Below, piece by piece: positions 8,609 to 18,508 of a DNA stretch of 64,000 nucleotides. Below the pieces are notes generated by a model that did no database searches, was not told where the DNA came from, and worked only from the letters and a program-made list of their open reading frames with translations. The stretch is taken from positions 558,001-622,000 of the forward strand of contig CAVQEJ010000003.1 of the NCBI GenBank assembly GCA_963711505.1. The letters run 5' to 3'. The first letter of the stretch is position 1. Every line of letters starts with the position of its first letter. This DNA is from JAGWRA01 sp963711505. GTDB lineage: Bacteria; Acidobacteriota; Vicinamibacteria; Vicinamibacterales; CAVVIG01. The translations under genes and the position numbers were made by a program.

Positions 8609-10017
8609 CCCTCTCCATCAGTGCCCGCCTGACGCTCTGGTACACCGTCATCCTCGCCCTGGTGCTCGGCGTGGCCGGGACCGGCCTGTACTTCGCGCAG
8701 GGCCGGCTCGACCGGACCCGGCTCGCCGACGATCTGCGGAACGCCGCCGATACGGTGACCGTCAGCGTGAACGCCGAGATCGACGAGGGCGACACGCTGG
8801 AGCAGTCGGTCGCCGATCAGCTGCGGGAGCTGCTGCTGCCCGGCCGGGCGTTCGCCCTGTACGACGCGGGCGGCCACCTGCTCGGCGCGCGCTGGCAGGG
8901 GCTGTCGCCCGACGCCGTCGGCGCGATCGACCTCACGCGCCCGGCGGTCGAGCGGACGGTGCGCATGCGGCACGGCCGGTGGCGGATTCTGCAGGAGGCG
9001 CAGACGCACCGCGGCATCCACTATCGCCTCGTGGTCGCCGAGCCGCTGCACGATCTGGCGAGCGAACGCGAGGCGCTGCGGGCCGGGCTCCTGCTGATCA
9101 TTCCGCTGGCCCTGCTGCTGTCGGGCGCGGGCGGCTGGTGGCTCGCGCGCCAGGCCCTGCGGCCGCTGTCGGCCATGGCGACCCAGGCGCGCGACATCAC
9201 CGAGCGCGACCTCGGCTCGAGGCTCCAGACGGCGAACCCCGCCGACGAGCTCGGCACCTTCGCCCGGGCGTTCAACGATCTGCTGTCGCGGCTGGAGACG
9301 GCGCTGCGCGGCCAGCGCCAGTTCATGGCCGACGCCTCGCACGAGCTGCGGACGCCGGTGTCGGTCGCCCGGACGGCCGCCGAAGTCACGCTCGACGCGC
9401 CCCGACGGACCGAAGACGACTACCGCGAAGCGCTGGACACCGTTGGCCGGCAGATGCGCCGGATGACCCGGATGGTCGACCAGATGCTCGTGCTGGCCCG
9501 CGCCGACGCGGGCACCTACCGCCCGCAGCCGGCCGATTTCTACCTCGACGAGCTCATTGCCGAGTGCGGGCGGACGGCGTCCGTGCTGGCACGCCGTGGG
9601 GTCACCGTCCGGTGGGACACGCCGGGCGAGGTGGCCTTCCGGGGCGACGAGGAGCTCGTGCGCCAGATGCTGCTCAACCTCCTGGAGAACGCCGTGCGCC
9701 ACTGCCGCGACGGCGGGACGGTGCGCGTGACGTTGACGGGGCAGGAGGCCCGGCCGGGGGCTCAGGTCGTGATTGCCGTGTCGGATGAAGGGCGGGGGAT
9801 TCCGTCGGCCGATCGGGAGCGGATCTTCGAGCGGTTCGTCCGCCTCGACCCGGCCAGGGATGGCAGCGGAGTGGGGCTCGGCCTGTCGATCGCGCGCTGG
9901 GTGGCCGATGCGCACGGTGGTTCGTTGGCGATTGAGCGGACCGGACCGGGGGGCAGCACCTTCGTGGCCCGGCTGCCGGGATCGGGGCAGGCAAGGCCGA
10001 TCGATCGCCCCGCCTAG
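8605..10017 (+). CDS. sensor histidine kinase (CusS-like)
   Basis: A 470-residue membrane kinase paired with the OmpR regulator just upstream. Order: first transmembrane helix (about 10-30), periplasmic domain of about 140 residues, second helix (LLLIIPLALLLSGAGGWWLA), HAMP, HisKA with the phosphorylated histidine in FMADASHELRTPVS (about H246), then HATPase with the N box LLNLLENAVRH, G1 SDEGRGIP and G2 GVGLGLSIA. All catalytic blocks are intact. The periplasmic domain has no recognisable ligand motif, so copper sensing by analogy with CusS is only a guess. Confidence 0.92.
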   Translation: MTLSISARLTLWYTVILALVLGVAGTGLYFAQGRLDRTRLADDLRNAADTVTVSVNAEIDEGDTLEQSVADQLRELLLPGRAFALYDAGGHLLGARWQGLSPDAVGAIDLTRPAVERTVRMRHGRWRILQEAQTHRGIHYRLVVAEPLHDLASEREALRAGLLLIIPLALLLSGAGGWWLARQALRPLSAMATQARDITERDLGSRLQTANPADELGTFARAFNDLLSRLETALRGQRQFMADASHELRTPVSVARTAAEVTLDAPRRTEDDYREALDTVGRQMRRMTRMVDQMLVLARADAGTYRPQPADFYLDELIAECGRTASVLARRGVTVRWDTPGEVAFRGDEELVRQMLLNLLENAVRHCRDGGTVRVTLTGQEARPGAQVVIAVSDEGRGIPSADRERIFERFVRLDPARDGSGVGLGLSIARWVADAHGGSLAIERTGPGGSTFVARLPGSGQARPIDRPA

Positions 10018-10042
10018 ACTCGCGCGCCCCTTCGTCCGACGT

Positions 10043-11264
<1,222 letters not shown>

Positions 11265-11344
11265 GACTTCATGGGAGTCGGGGGCGCCCGGCGGCTGGTG
11301 GGACCGGCGGCCACGGCATGGTTGCCGCGGGCGGGACAGCGGTC

Positions 11345-11746
11345 CTAGGCGACGTCAATGCGCTGCGGTTCGGCGCCCGGAGCCTTGGGAATCGTAATCG
11401 TGAGGACGCCATTCCGGAGATCGGCCCTGACCGCCGTGGCGTCGATGGGCTGGCCGAGTGCGAACGAGCGGGAGAACCGGCCGTGCCCGCGCTCGATCCG
11501 GTGGTAGCGGTCGCCGGCCGCGGCTCGCACGGGGCGTTCGCCACTCACCGTCACCCGGCCGTCGTGCACGCGAACGTCCATCTGGTCGCGCGCCATGCCG
11601 GGCACCTCGGCCACCACGACGTAGCGGTCGGCCGTCTCGTAGAGATCGATCGGCGGCAGCCAGTCGGACGCAACGCCGGCGAGCTGATCGAGTCTGGCCC
11701 GCAGGGCGAGCAGATCGCGGAGCGGATCCCAGCGCGTGAACCCCAC
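11345..11746 (-). CDS. Hsp20/alpha-crystallin small heat-shock protein
   Basis: A 133-residue ATP-independent holdase chaperone. The alpha-crystallin domain is clear: IDLYETADRYVVVAEVPGM, VRVHDGRVTVSGERP, GRFSRSFALG, and the terminal IPKAPGAEPQRI with an IxI/V-like end. Start is GTG at 11746; TACGAT lies just six bases upstream, so the mRNA is probably leaderless. It precedes the HtrA protease on the same strand, consistent with joint stress response. Confidence 0.9.
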   Translation of the reverse strand: MGFTRWDPLRDLLALRARLDQLAGVASDWLPPIDLYETADRYVVVAEVPGMARDQMDVRVHDGRVTVSGERPVRAAAGDRYHRIERGHGRFSRSFALGQPIDATAVRADLRNGVLTITIPKAPGAEPQRIDVA

Positions 11747-11758
11747 GGGCGGATCGTA
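11747..11758 (-). promoter_or_regulatory. predicted -10 box of hsp20, leaderless arrangement
   Basis: TACGAT on the minus strand at 11758-11753, followed by six bases and the GTG start. Transcription would begin at or next to the start codon. The -35 region is weak (GGCTGA-like), perhaps because a heat-shock factor assists. Confidence 0.4.
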
Positions 11759-11765
11759 GCATGAT

Positions 11766-11795
11766 TTGAAGAGGCTCAGCCATATGTGCTATTAT
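11766..11795 (+). promoter_or_regulatory. predicted promoter of efp
   Basis: TTGAAG at 11766-11771, 18-base spacer, TATTAT at 11790-11795, about 78 bases before the efp ATG. It overlaps the divergent hsp20 control region. Confidence 0.45.
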
Positions 11796-11873
11796 TTCAA
11801 CGATATACGGGCACACGCCTGCGCTCGCCGAGATCCGGCGGATACACACGGCTGACACACACGCACGACCGAC

Positions 11874-12438
11874 ATGAGCTCAATTCAAGCGACACGCCTG
11901 CGCAAGGGCAACCTGATCAAGCTGGGCAACGACCTCTTCCGGATCCTGGATCTGCACCACCTGACACCGGGCAACAAGCGCGGGTTCGTGCAGGCCCGTA
12001 TGCGGAACATCCGCAGCGGCACGCTGATCGATGAGAAGTTCAGGTCGGAAGACGACGTCGAACGGGCCGTGCTCGACGAGAAGGAGATGCAGTAACCTGT
12101 ACAACGACGGGTCGCTCTTCTACTTCATGGACACGACCACGTTCGAGCAGATCCATCTCGCGGCGGAGGTGCTGGGGGAGTCGACGGTCTATCTGCTGCC
12201 GGAGTCGGTGATCCGCGTGGAGTTCTTCGACAGCGAGCCGGTGGGCATCGAGCTGCCGCAGACGGTGGAGCTGACGGTCGAGGACACGGCGCCCGGCATC
12301 AAGGGGGCGACGGCGAGCGCGCAGGTGAAGCCGGCGCGGCTCGAGACGGGGCTCGTCGTGCAGGTGCCGCCCTTCATCAACAACGGCGACAAGATCCGCG
12401 TCAACACGGAAACCGGCGAATACCAGTCGCGCGCCTAG
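11874..12438 (+). CDS. efp: translation elongation factor P, read across a one-base shift
   Basis: About 187 residues, the usual length. EF-P rescues ribosomes stalled on proline runs. The KOW-like N-domain begins MSSIQATRLRKGNLIKL; the loop that reaches the peptidyl-transferase centre reads HLTPGNKRGF. OB domains follow (YNDGSLFYFMDTTTFEQI, ... ELPQTVELTV, ... VQVPPFINNGDKIRVNTETGEY). At 12092-12096 the DNA reads GTAAC where GTAC gives EMQYLYNDGS; the uncorrected frame stops there. Both parts are highly conserved, so I regard it as intact. The loop differs from the PGKG of lysine-modified EF-P (see findings). Confidence 0.93.
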
Positions 12439-12473
12439 CCCGATCGGGCCCCGCGCCCGACGCCCTGCAGGGA

Positions 12474-13037
12474 ATGCTGTCTCAACCGGTGCTGCCCCGC
12501 GTCCTGTTCCTGTTCGGCATCGGCTTTCTGCTGGCCGATGCCAGGATCCTCGTCGACTACACCCGGTTCCGCCGCCGGCGCGGCCAGGCGCTGCTGACCT
12601 GGCCGAACCCGCGCCCGCGGTTCTCGTGGCTGAACACGACGATTGCCGTCGTGCTCGGCCTTCTGCTGGCGTACAACCTCCTCGTTCAGCCGCGCGCGTT
12701 CATCCAGGTGTTCGGCGAAGCGATGATGTTCCTCTACTATGCCTGGCTGGTGCCGCTCAACCGGCGGATCGGCCGCGGCTTCTACGAAGACGGCATCTGG
12801 GCCGACTCGACGTTCATCCCGTACCGGCAGATCGGCGGTATCTCCTGGCGCGAGGGCGAGCAGGTGACGCTGGTCGTCATTTCGCGTCTTCGGAATCTCG
12901 CGCGGCGCGTGATCGTGCCCGGCAGCCACTATGCCGAGGCGCGGCGCCTGCTGCGCGACAGGATTCAGGCCCACGACATCCAGTTCGCCGGGATCGGACT
13001 GGATCTCGGCAGCCACGACGAGCGCGAAGACGTCTGA
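12474..13037 (+). CDS. membrane protein with PH-like cytoplasmic domain, unknown function
   Basis: A 187-residue protein with probable membrane helices at residues 7-22 (LPRVLFLFGIGFLLAD), 54-70 (AVVLGLLLAYNLLVQPR) and perhaps 72-88, followed by a soluble domain containing GFYEDGIWADSTFIPYRQIGG in pieces. The phrase 'bright in the cell membrane, switch to strand-rich domain' resembles DUF5673/PH-like small membrane proteins, but I cannot name it with certainty. It follows efp by 35 bases and may share its transcript. Its terminal codons (GAAGACGTCTGA) are duplicated with the repeat downstream. Confidence 0.6.
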   Translation: MLSQPVLPRVLFLFGIGFLLADARILVDYTRFRRRRGQALLTWPNPRPRFSWLNTTIAVVLGLLLAYNLLVQPRAFIQVFGEAMMFLYYAWLVPLNRRIGRGFYEDGIWADSTFIPYRQIGGISWREGEQVTLVVISRLRNLARRVIVPGSHYAEARRLLRDRIQAHDIQFAGIGLDLGSHDEREDV

Positions 13038-13140
13038 TATCAAATGGGGCTCCGCCCCAAACCCCGGCTCACTGCACTCGCTCGCGGCACCGCGCGCTCC
13101 GTTCCGTTCGCGGGCCCGCCGTGCGGGCCGTTACGAAGAC
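13036..13140 (-). repeat. GC-rich mosaic repeat, copy 2 (reverse)
   Basis: Reverse-oriented copy: GATATCAAATGGGGCTCCGC, CCCAAACCCCGGCTCACTGC, ACTCGCTCGCGGCACCG, GCTCCGTTCCGTTCGCGGGC, ending at GGGCCGTTACG. It begins within the stop region of the upstream gene. It is tandem with copy 3. Confidence 0.75.
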
Positions 13141-13320
13141 GTCTGGCGTCTGATATCAAAAGGGTCCGCCCCAAACCCCGGCTCACTGCACTCGCTCGCG
13201 GCACCGCTCGCTCCGTTCCGTTCGCGCCCTTCGGCGCTGCTCAGGGCGCCTCGAGCCTTGTCGAGAGGCGGGCCCGTCGTGCGGGCCGCCGGATTCCGCC
13301 CGGTCCCGTGTGACGTCGGG
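13135..13320 (-). repeat. GC-rich mosaic repeat, copy 3, with nested GTCGAAGG element
   Basis: Second reverse copy, starting with a duplicate of the upstream gene's last codons (GAAGACGTCTG...ATATCAAA) and then the same order as copy 2. At about 13224-13270 it holds a diverged GTCGAAGG-family palindrome (GCTCAGGGCGCCTCGAGC), so one family has inserted into or recombined with the other. Positions 13321-13468, up to ku, show no gene or clear element apart from a lone TTGAAC near 13381. Confidence 0.7.
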
Positions 13321-13468
13321 CGAAGATGTGGCGAAGTGCACCGCATGCTGGTGATGCCGGCCAGCAGTCGGACCGATACTTGAACGTGCAGGCTCCCGTA
13401 GCAGGCCGCCGGGCCGTAGAGGCCCCGGAGCCCGGAGTCCGAAGCCAGCCAAGAATACGGAGACGCTC

Positions 13469-14308
13469 ATGGCACGCGCGACCTGGAAGGGCTACCTGAA
13501 AGTCAGCCTGGTCACCATTCCGATCAAGGTGTTTCCGGCCACCGAGTCGAGCAGCTCGATTTCCTTCAACCAGCTGCACGAGGTCTGCCAGACGCGCATC
13601 CAGCAGAAGCGCTGGTGCCCGCACTGCAACCGTGAGGTGCCGCTCGGCGAGGTCGTCAAGGGCTACGAGTTCGAGAAGGGCCGGTACGTGATCCTCTCGG
13701 ACGAGGACTTCGCGAAGGTGCGGACCGAGTCGACGCGGGTGATCGACCTCGTGCAGTTCGCCGGCGAGGATCAGATCGACCCGATGTACGTCGACCGGGC
13801 GTACTACCTGGCGCCGGATGGTCCGGTGGCGGCGCAGGCCTTCGCGGTGATGCGGGAGGGGATGCGCGGCAAGGTCGGGGTCGGCAAGCTGGCGCTCTAC
13901 GGCCGGGAATATCTCGTGGCCGTGCGGTCGGGCGAGCGCGGGCTCGTGATGTACACGCTGCACCACGCGGCCGAGATCCGCCAGGTCAGCGCCATCGAGG
14001 ATCTGGAGGCGGTGCCGGAGAAGGTGAAGCCCGAGGAGGTCAAGCTCGCGCGGCAGGTGATTCGGACCTTCGAGCAGAAGACGCTGAACCTGGCCGACTA
14101 TCGCGACGAGTACCGCGACGGGCTCCTGAAGATCATCGAGGCCAAGGTCGCCGGCGAGGAGATCGTGGCGACCGAGGTCGCCGAACCGGTGAAGGTCGTC
14201 AACCTGATGGACGCCCTGCGCAAGAGCCTCGATGCCGTGAGCACGTCGAAGAAGAAGCCGGCGAAGGCGGCGGTACGCGCGGTGCGGGGAAAACGGAAGC
14301 GCGCCTGA
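13469..14308 (+). CDS. ku: Ku protein of non-homologous end joining
   Basis: A 279-residue bacterial Ku homodimer subunit that binds DNA ends and recruits LigD. Typical start MARATWKGYLKVSLVTIPIK, then the zinc-knuckle-like CPHCNREVPLGEVVKGYEF, KGRYVILSDEDFAKV, PMYVDRAYYLAPDG, MREGMRGKVGVGKLALYGRE, and helix block VKPEEVKLARQVI. The C-terminus is Lys/Arg-rich (SKKKPAKAAVRAVRGKRKRA), common in Ku. No ligD lies within the window, so the partner must be elsewhere. The stop is three bases from an AT-rich hairpin element. Confidence 0.95.
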   Translation: MARATWKGYLKVSLVTIPIKVFPATESSSSISFNQLHEVCQTRIQQKRWCPHCNREVPLGEVVKGYEFEKGRYVILSDEDFAKVRTESTRVIDLVQFAGEDQIDPMYVDRAYYLAPDGPVAAQAFAVMREGMRGKVGVGKLALYGREYLVAVRSGERGLVMYTLHHAAEIRQVSAIEDLEAVPEKVKPEEVKLARQVIRTFEQKTLNLADYRDEYRDGLLKIIEAKVAGEEIVATEVAEPVKVVNLMDALRKSLDAVSTSKKKPAKAAVRAVRGKRKRA

Positions 14309-14582
14309 CGAATGGAGAATTCAGAATTGAGAATGGAGAAGACGGAAACCGGTCTTCTCTCTCAATTCTGCATTCTCCGTTCATCAGCGGAATCAGCGAC
14401 AGGATCCAGCCGATCAGCCCGTGGCCGTGTGCCGTGGGGTCGGCGATCCAGCCAGGCGGCGTCAGCCAGACGAACGCCAGGATGGCGATCACCCACAGGT
14501 CGTATTGCCAGGTCGCCCGGTCGTCGGTCCAGAAGAACGCCCGCCAGAGGATGCGGCCCGGCCACTTCAGCAGGTTCATCAT
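14199..14582 (-). CDS. small membrane protein, C-terminus altered by repeat
   Basis: Begins MMNLLKWPGRILWRAFFW, followed by a hydrophobic helix (YDLWVIAILAFVWLTPPGW) and a second one (GLIGWILSLIPLM). It starts 18 bases after the phosphatidyltransferase stop on the same strand, so the two are probably one operon. After about residue 70 the frame enters the AT-rich hairpin element (NGECRIEREDR) and runs antisense into the end of ku before a stop at 14199. The natural C-terminus was probably near position 14380; the tail is likely not conserved. No function can be assigned. Confidence 0.5.
   Translation of the reverse strand: MMNLLKWPGRILWRAFFWTDDRATWQYDLWVIAILAFVWLTPPGWIADPTAHGHGLIGWILSLIPLMNGECRIEREDRFPSSPFSILNSPFVRRASVFPAPRVPPPSPASSSTCSRHRGSCAGRPSG
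14309..14385. repeat. AT-rich hairpin element, copy 1
   Basis: Arms GAATGGAGAATTCAGAATTG and (other side) CTCAATTCTGCATTCTCCGT form an interrupted inverted repeat of GAATTGAGAAT-like units around GAAGACGGAAACCGGTCTTC. It directly follows the ku stop and lies in the convergent gap with the small membrane gene, so it may act as a bidirectional terminator. Confidence 0.7.
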
Positions 14583-14599
14583 CGTTCGGTCCGTCCGTC

Positions 14600-15229
14600 T
14601 CAGAGGCGGCCGGCCGCGACGCGCGGCGGGGTGGCCTCGGGGCCGGAGGCGTGCCGGAGCTCCCGCCAGGTGAAGTAGATGCGGTCGGCGACGGTGACGA
14701 CCGACAGCGTGAGGATCACCAGGAGGACGGCCGCCATCCGGTTCGTGAAGGCGCCGATCATGAACAGCACGATCCGCTCGGGCCGCTCCATGAAGCCGAC
14801 CTTGCACTTCGGGATGAGCGATTCGGCGCGCGCCCGCGTGTAGCTCGTCATCACCGAGAACATCATGGCGAGGGCGGCGATCATGACGTAGTCGGTGCGG
14901 TGGAGCTCCGAGTACAGATAGATCAGCCCGATGAAGAGCGCCAGGTCCGAGAACCGGTCCATCACCGAGTCCCAGAAGCCGCCGAACTTGGTCTCGATCG
15001 ACCGCTCGCGCGCCACCTTGCCGTCGATGAAGTCGAAGATGTTGGCGACGATCATCAGGAAGCCGGCCAGCGGGAACCGGCCGACGGCGAGCGCCCAGGC
15101 GGCCATCGCGTTGACGACGACCCCGGTGAAGGTGAGAACGTTGGGATGAATCCGCAGCTTCACGCACAGGGCGATGATCGCCCGCAGCGGGAACATGCAG
15201 ATTGCGCCGATCGCGCCAGTGAAGGTCAT
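14600..15229 (-). CDS. CDP-alcohol phosphatidyltransferase family protein
   Basis: A 209-residue integral membrane enzyme that joins a CDP-linked lipid to an alcohol in phospholipid synthesis. The signature D-x2-D-G-x2-A-R-x8-G-x3-D-x3-D is complete: DFIDGKVAR, eight residues, then GGFWDSVMD. Several hydrophobic helices follow (IAALAMMFSVMTSY, IVLFMIGAFTNRMAAVLLVI). Short length and motif context suggest the PgsA/PIS-like branch; the alcohol (glycerol phosphate, inositol phosphate or another) cannot be told. Start ATG at 15229 (MTFTGAIGAICMF), consistent with the family. It is divergent from uvrC. Confidence 0.88.
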   Translation of the reverse strand: MTFTGAIGAICMFPLRAIIALCVKLRIHPNVLTFTGVVVNAMAAWALAVGRFPLAGFLMIVANIFDFIDGKVARERSIETKFGGFWDSVMDRFSDLALFIGLIYLYSELHRTDYVMIAALAMMFSVMTSYTRARAESLIPKCKVGFMERPERIVLFMIGAFTNRMAAVLLVILTLSVVTVADRIYFTWRELRHASGPEATPPRVAAGRL

Positions 15230-15337
15230 GACTCTCGTCGGGCGCCCTCCGGGGGACGCCGGCGGCCGCGGGCCGGGTACTATGGGAACAGAGAGGAAGA
15301 GCCCCGGCGCCGACCGCTGAACGGGACATGGTAGCCC

Positions 15338-17240
15338 ATGCCCATCCATGAACTCAAGGAGCAGATCGCCCGGTTGCCCGAGCAGCCAGGCGTGTATCTG
15401 TACTTCAACGCCGCCGGCGAGACCATCTACGTCGGCAAGGCCCGGTCGCTGCGCGACCGGGTGCGGAGCTACCTCGCCGCGGCCGGCAGCAGCCCGAAGA
15501 CGGACGCACTGCTCGAGGACGTCGTCCGCCTCGAGGTGATCGTCACCGACTCGGTCGTGGAGGCGCTGGCGCTCGAGAACCACCTGATCAAGCAGCGGGT
15601 GCCGCGCTACAACATCCTGCTGCGCGACGACAAGAACTACCCGTACCTGCAGCTCACGCTCGAGGAGCCGTTCCCGCGCGTGCTGGTGGCCCGGCGCGTC
15701 GAGCGCGACGGGAACTTCTACGCCGGCCCGTTCCTGCCCGCCTCGCTGGCGCGGCGAACGATGAGCCTGACGCACCGGCTGTTCGGCATCCGCTCGTGCA
15801 ACGAGGTGATCAACGGGCAGCGCGGGCGCCCGTGCGTCGAGTACGACATCCACCGGTGCATCGCGCCCTGCGTCGAGGCGCTGTGCGACGCGGAGGGCTA
15901 CCGGCAGGCGGTGGACGCCACGCGGCTGTTCCTCGACGGACGCAACGAGGAACTGGTGCAGACGCTCGAGACCCGCATGCGCGAGGCGGCCGATGCCGAG
16001 CGGTTCGAGGAGGCCGCGCACCTGCGCGATGCGATGCGGACGGTCGAGGCCCTGCGCGACCGCCAGCAGAAGATGGCGGGCACGGGGCTGGGCGACCGCG
16101 ACGTGTTCGGCGTGAAGATCGGCCCGGCCGGGGCGCTCGTGCAGGTGTTCCTCGTGCGCGGCGGACGGGTGATGGAGCGGATCGAGCTGGGGACCGACGT
16201 GCGGCCGGCCGGCGACACGGAGCCCGAGGTCCTCCAGGCCGCCATCCAGCAGTTCTACGAGATCCGGGTGGCGCCGCCCGAGGTGCACGTGCCGACCGGT
16301 CCGGAGGACGCCGACGCGCTGGAGAGCTGGCTCGGCGAGGGGGCCGGCCGCCGCGTGCACATCATCGTGCCGAAGCGGGGCGAGAAGCGGGGCCTGCTCG
16401 ACCTGGCGAGCCGGAATGCGGCGCTGGCCTACCGCGCCCGGTTCGAGCAGGACGAGACGAACCGGGCCGCTCTCGATCGGCTGCGTGCGGCCCTCAGCCT
16501 GCCGACCACGCCGCACCGGATCGAATGCTTCGACATCTCGACGATCCAGGGCAGTGAGACGGTCGCCTCGATGGTGGTGTGCGATGACGGTCGGATGCGG
16601 CCGTCGGAGTACCGGAAGTTCCGGATCAAGGGGCTCACCGAGGCGGGATTCGGGATTTGGGAGCGGGGATTCGGCACGCCGGGCGCGGCGTGCAGGACGC
16701 GCCACGCCGGACGTCGGACGTGACGAGGGTCGCCGCGTCGTCCCCAACGACTTCGCCGCCATGGAGGAGGTCGTGGGGCGGCGGTACCGGCGCCTGCTCG
16801 ATCAGGGAGGGCCGTTCCCCGACCTGATCGTGGTCGACGGCGGCAAGGGGCAGCTGTCATCGGCGTACGCGGCGCTGCAGCCGCTCGGGCTGGCGAACCT
16901 GGTGGCGGTCGGCCTCGCGAAGAAGGAGGAGCTCGTGTTCACGCGCGATCGGGACGAGCCGATCGCGATCCCGACCGACGATCCGGCGCTGCACCTCCTG
17001 CAGAAGATCCGCGACGAAGCGCACCGGTTCGCGGTGACGTTCCATCGCCGGGCCCGGACGACACGCGATCTGCGGTCGGAGCTGGACGCGGTGCCCGGAA
17101 TCGGCCCGCGGCGGCGGCGGGCGCTGCTGGAGCGGTTCGGCAGCGTGGCCGGGGTGCGCCGGGCGACGCGGGAGGAGCTGACCCCGGTGGTCGGGGCCCG
17201 GGCCGCCGACGCGGTGCTGGCCCATTTCGAGGGCCGCTGA
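15338..17240 (+). CDS. uvrC: UvrABC excinuclease subunit C, disrupted by a short insertion and frameshift
   Basis: The incision nuclease of nucleotide excision repair. GIY-YIG domain: PGVYLYFNAAGETIYVGKA, KNYPYLQLT, then CNEVINGQRGRPCVEYDI with the Cys-rich RCIAPC. UVR motif near residue 215-240 (RFEEAAHLRDAM). RNase-H-like endonuclease: IECFDISTIQGSETVASMVV, and DLIVVDGGKGQLSSA; helix-hairpin-helix at the end (VPGIGPRRRRALLERFGSV). Between RKFRIKG and PNDFAAM, normally about five residues apart, lie about 35 codons of foreign-looking sequence plus a frame change near 16650-16735. Total about 633 residues. Whether the protein is functional depends on whether this insertion is real. Confidence 0.85.
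16645..16735. repeat. short repeat-like insertion inside uvrC
   Basis: GGGATTCGGGATTTGGGAGC followed by GGGGATTCGGCACGCCG, a GGGATTCGG-type iteration unlike coding sequence around it, followed by GCGTGC and GGACGTCGGACGTGACG. It separates two uvrC blocks that are normally almost adjacent. Confidence 0.5.
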
Positions 17241-17266
17241 CCGCGAGGCGGCCCTTGCCGCCGCGG
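17241..17266 (+). terminator. GC-rich hairpin after uvrC
   Basis: CCGCGAGGCGGC, loop CCTT, then GCCGCCGCGG: a strong hairpin starting at the first base after the uvrC stop. There is no U-tract, so it would be a non-classical terminator or an mRNA 3' stabiliser. Confidence 0.4.
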
Positions 17267-17391
17267 CCCCGGATGCCTTACGCTGTAACGCTCGTAGCCG
17301 GCCGTGTCGTGCGCCCCGTGCGCACGCCGGGCGGCCGGTTCCTGTGCGGCGGCTTCGCCGTCGATCATCCCCTTGACGGGTTCCTGCTATC

Positions 17392-18418
17392 GTGACTCCA
17401 CACGCTTCCGAGTCGAAACCGACGGCACCGGCGCGCGTCGTGTCCGGAATGCGGCCGACCGGGCCGCTGCATCTCGGCCATCTCGTCGGGGCCCTGCACA
17501 ACTGGGTCGACCTGCAGAGCCGGTACCGGTGCTTCTACTTCGTCGCTGACTGGCACGCGCTGACCAGCGAGTACGCGAACACGGGCGAGCTGACGTCGGT
17601 ACGCCTACGACAACGCGGCCGACTGGATCGCCGCGGGGATCGACCCCGAGCAGAGCGTCCTGTTCGTCCAATCGCTCGTGCCGGAGCACGCCGAGCTGTA
17701 CCTGCTGCTCTCGATGATCGTGCCGATGCCGTGGCTCGAGCGGGTGCCGACCTACAAGGAGCAGATCGAGCAACTGGCGGAGAAGGACCTGTCGACGATC
17801 GGGTTCCTCGGGTACCCGCTGCTGCAGGGGGCCGACATCATCATGTACGACGCGGCGTTCGTGCCGGTCGGCGAGGATCAGGTGCCGCACCTGGAGCTGA
17901 CGCGCGAGGTGGTGCGGCGCTTCCACAATTTCTACGGCGGGGTGTTCGTCGAACCGCAGCCGCTGCTGACGCACTTCCCGCGCCTGCCGGGCATCGACAA
18001 CCGGAAGATGAGCAAGAGCTACGGCAACGCCATCAACCTGTCGGACGATGCCGCCACGGTGCGCAAGAAGGTCATGCAGATGTACACGGATCCGAAGCGG
18101 GTCCGCGCCGACATCCCGGGCACCGTCGAAGGCAATCCGGTGTTCATCTACCACGACGCGTTCAACCCCGACACGGCGGAGGTCGACGACCTGAAGGCGC
18201 GCTACCGGCAGGGCAAGGTCGGCGACGTCGAGGTGAAGGACAAGCTGGCGAAGGCGGTGAACGCGCGGCTGGAGCCGATGCGGGCCCGGCGGGCCGACAT
18301 CCTGGCCGAGCCGGACCGGCTGCGCGACGTGCTGATGGACGGGTCCGAGCGGGCGCGGGCGGTCGCGCGCGAAACGATGGCACGCGTCCGCGAGGCCATG
18401 AAGATCGCGTACAGGTAA
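17392..18418 (+). CDS. trpS: tryptophanyl-tRNA synthetase, read across a one-base shift
   Basis: Class Ic synthetase of about 341 residues, charging tRNA-Trp. HIGH-like motif GPLHLGHLVGAL, DWHALTSEYA, then after the break the region FLGYPLLQGADIIMY, VPVGEDQVPHLELTREV and the KMSKS motif NRKMSKSYGNAI. At 17598-17602 the DNA reads GGTAC; with GTAC the frame becomes TSYAYDNAADWIAAGID, which is conserved. The start is a GTG at 17392. The stop (TAACGCGGCCCG) is part of the repeat that follows. Confidence 0.93.
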
Positions 18419-18508
18419 CGCGGCCCGTCGAGCGCGCTGCGAACGGAACGGCGCGAGCGGTGTCGTGAGCGAGTGAAGTGAGCCGGGGTTTGGGGCAGCG
18501 CCCCATAT
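18417..18508 (+). repeat. GC-rich mosaic repeat, copy 4
   Basis: TAACGCGGCCCG ... CGAACGGAACGGCGCGAGCG ... GTGAGCGAGTGAAGTGAGCC, GGGGTTTGGGGCAGCGCCCC, ATAT. It fills the whole gap between the trpS stop, which it includes, and the scpA start codon, leaving no room for a normal ribosome-binding site. Confidence 0.75.

Noticed and set aside
14600..16762. 720-codon minus-strand frame upstream of the phosphatidyltransferase
   Set aside because: Only the last 209 codons encode a real protein; the rest is antisense to uvrC.
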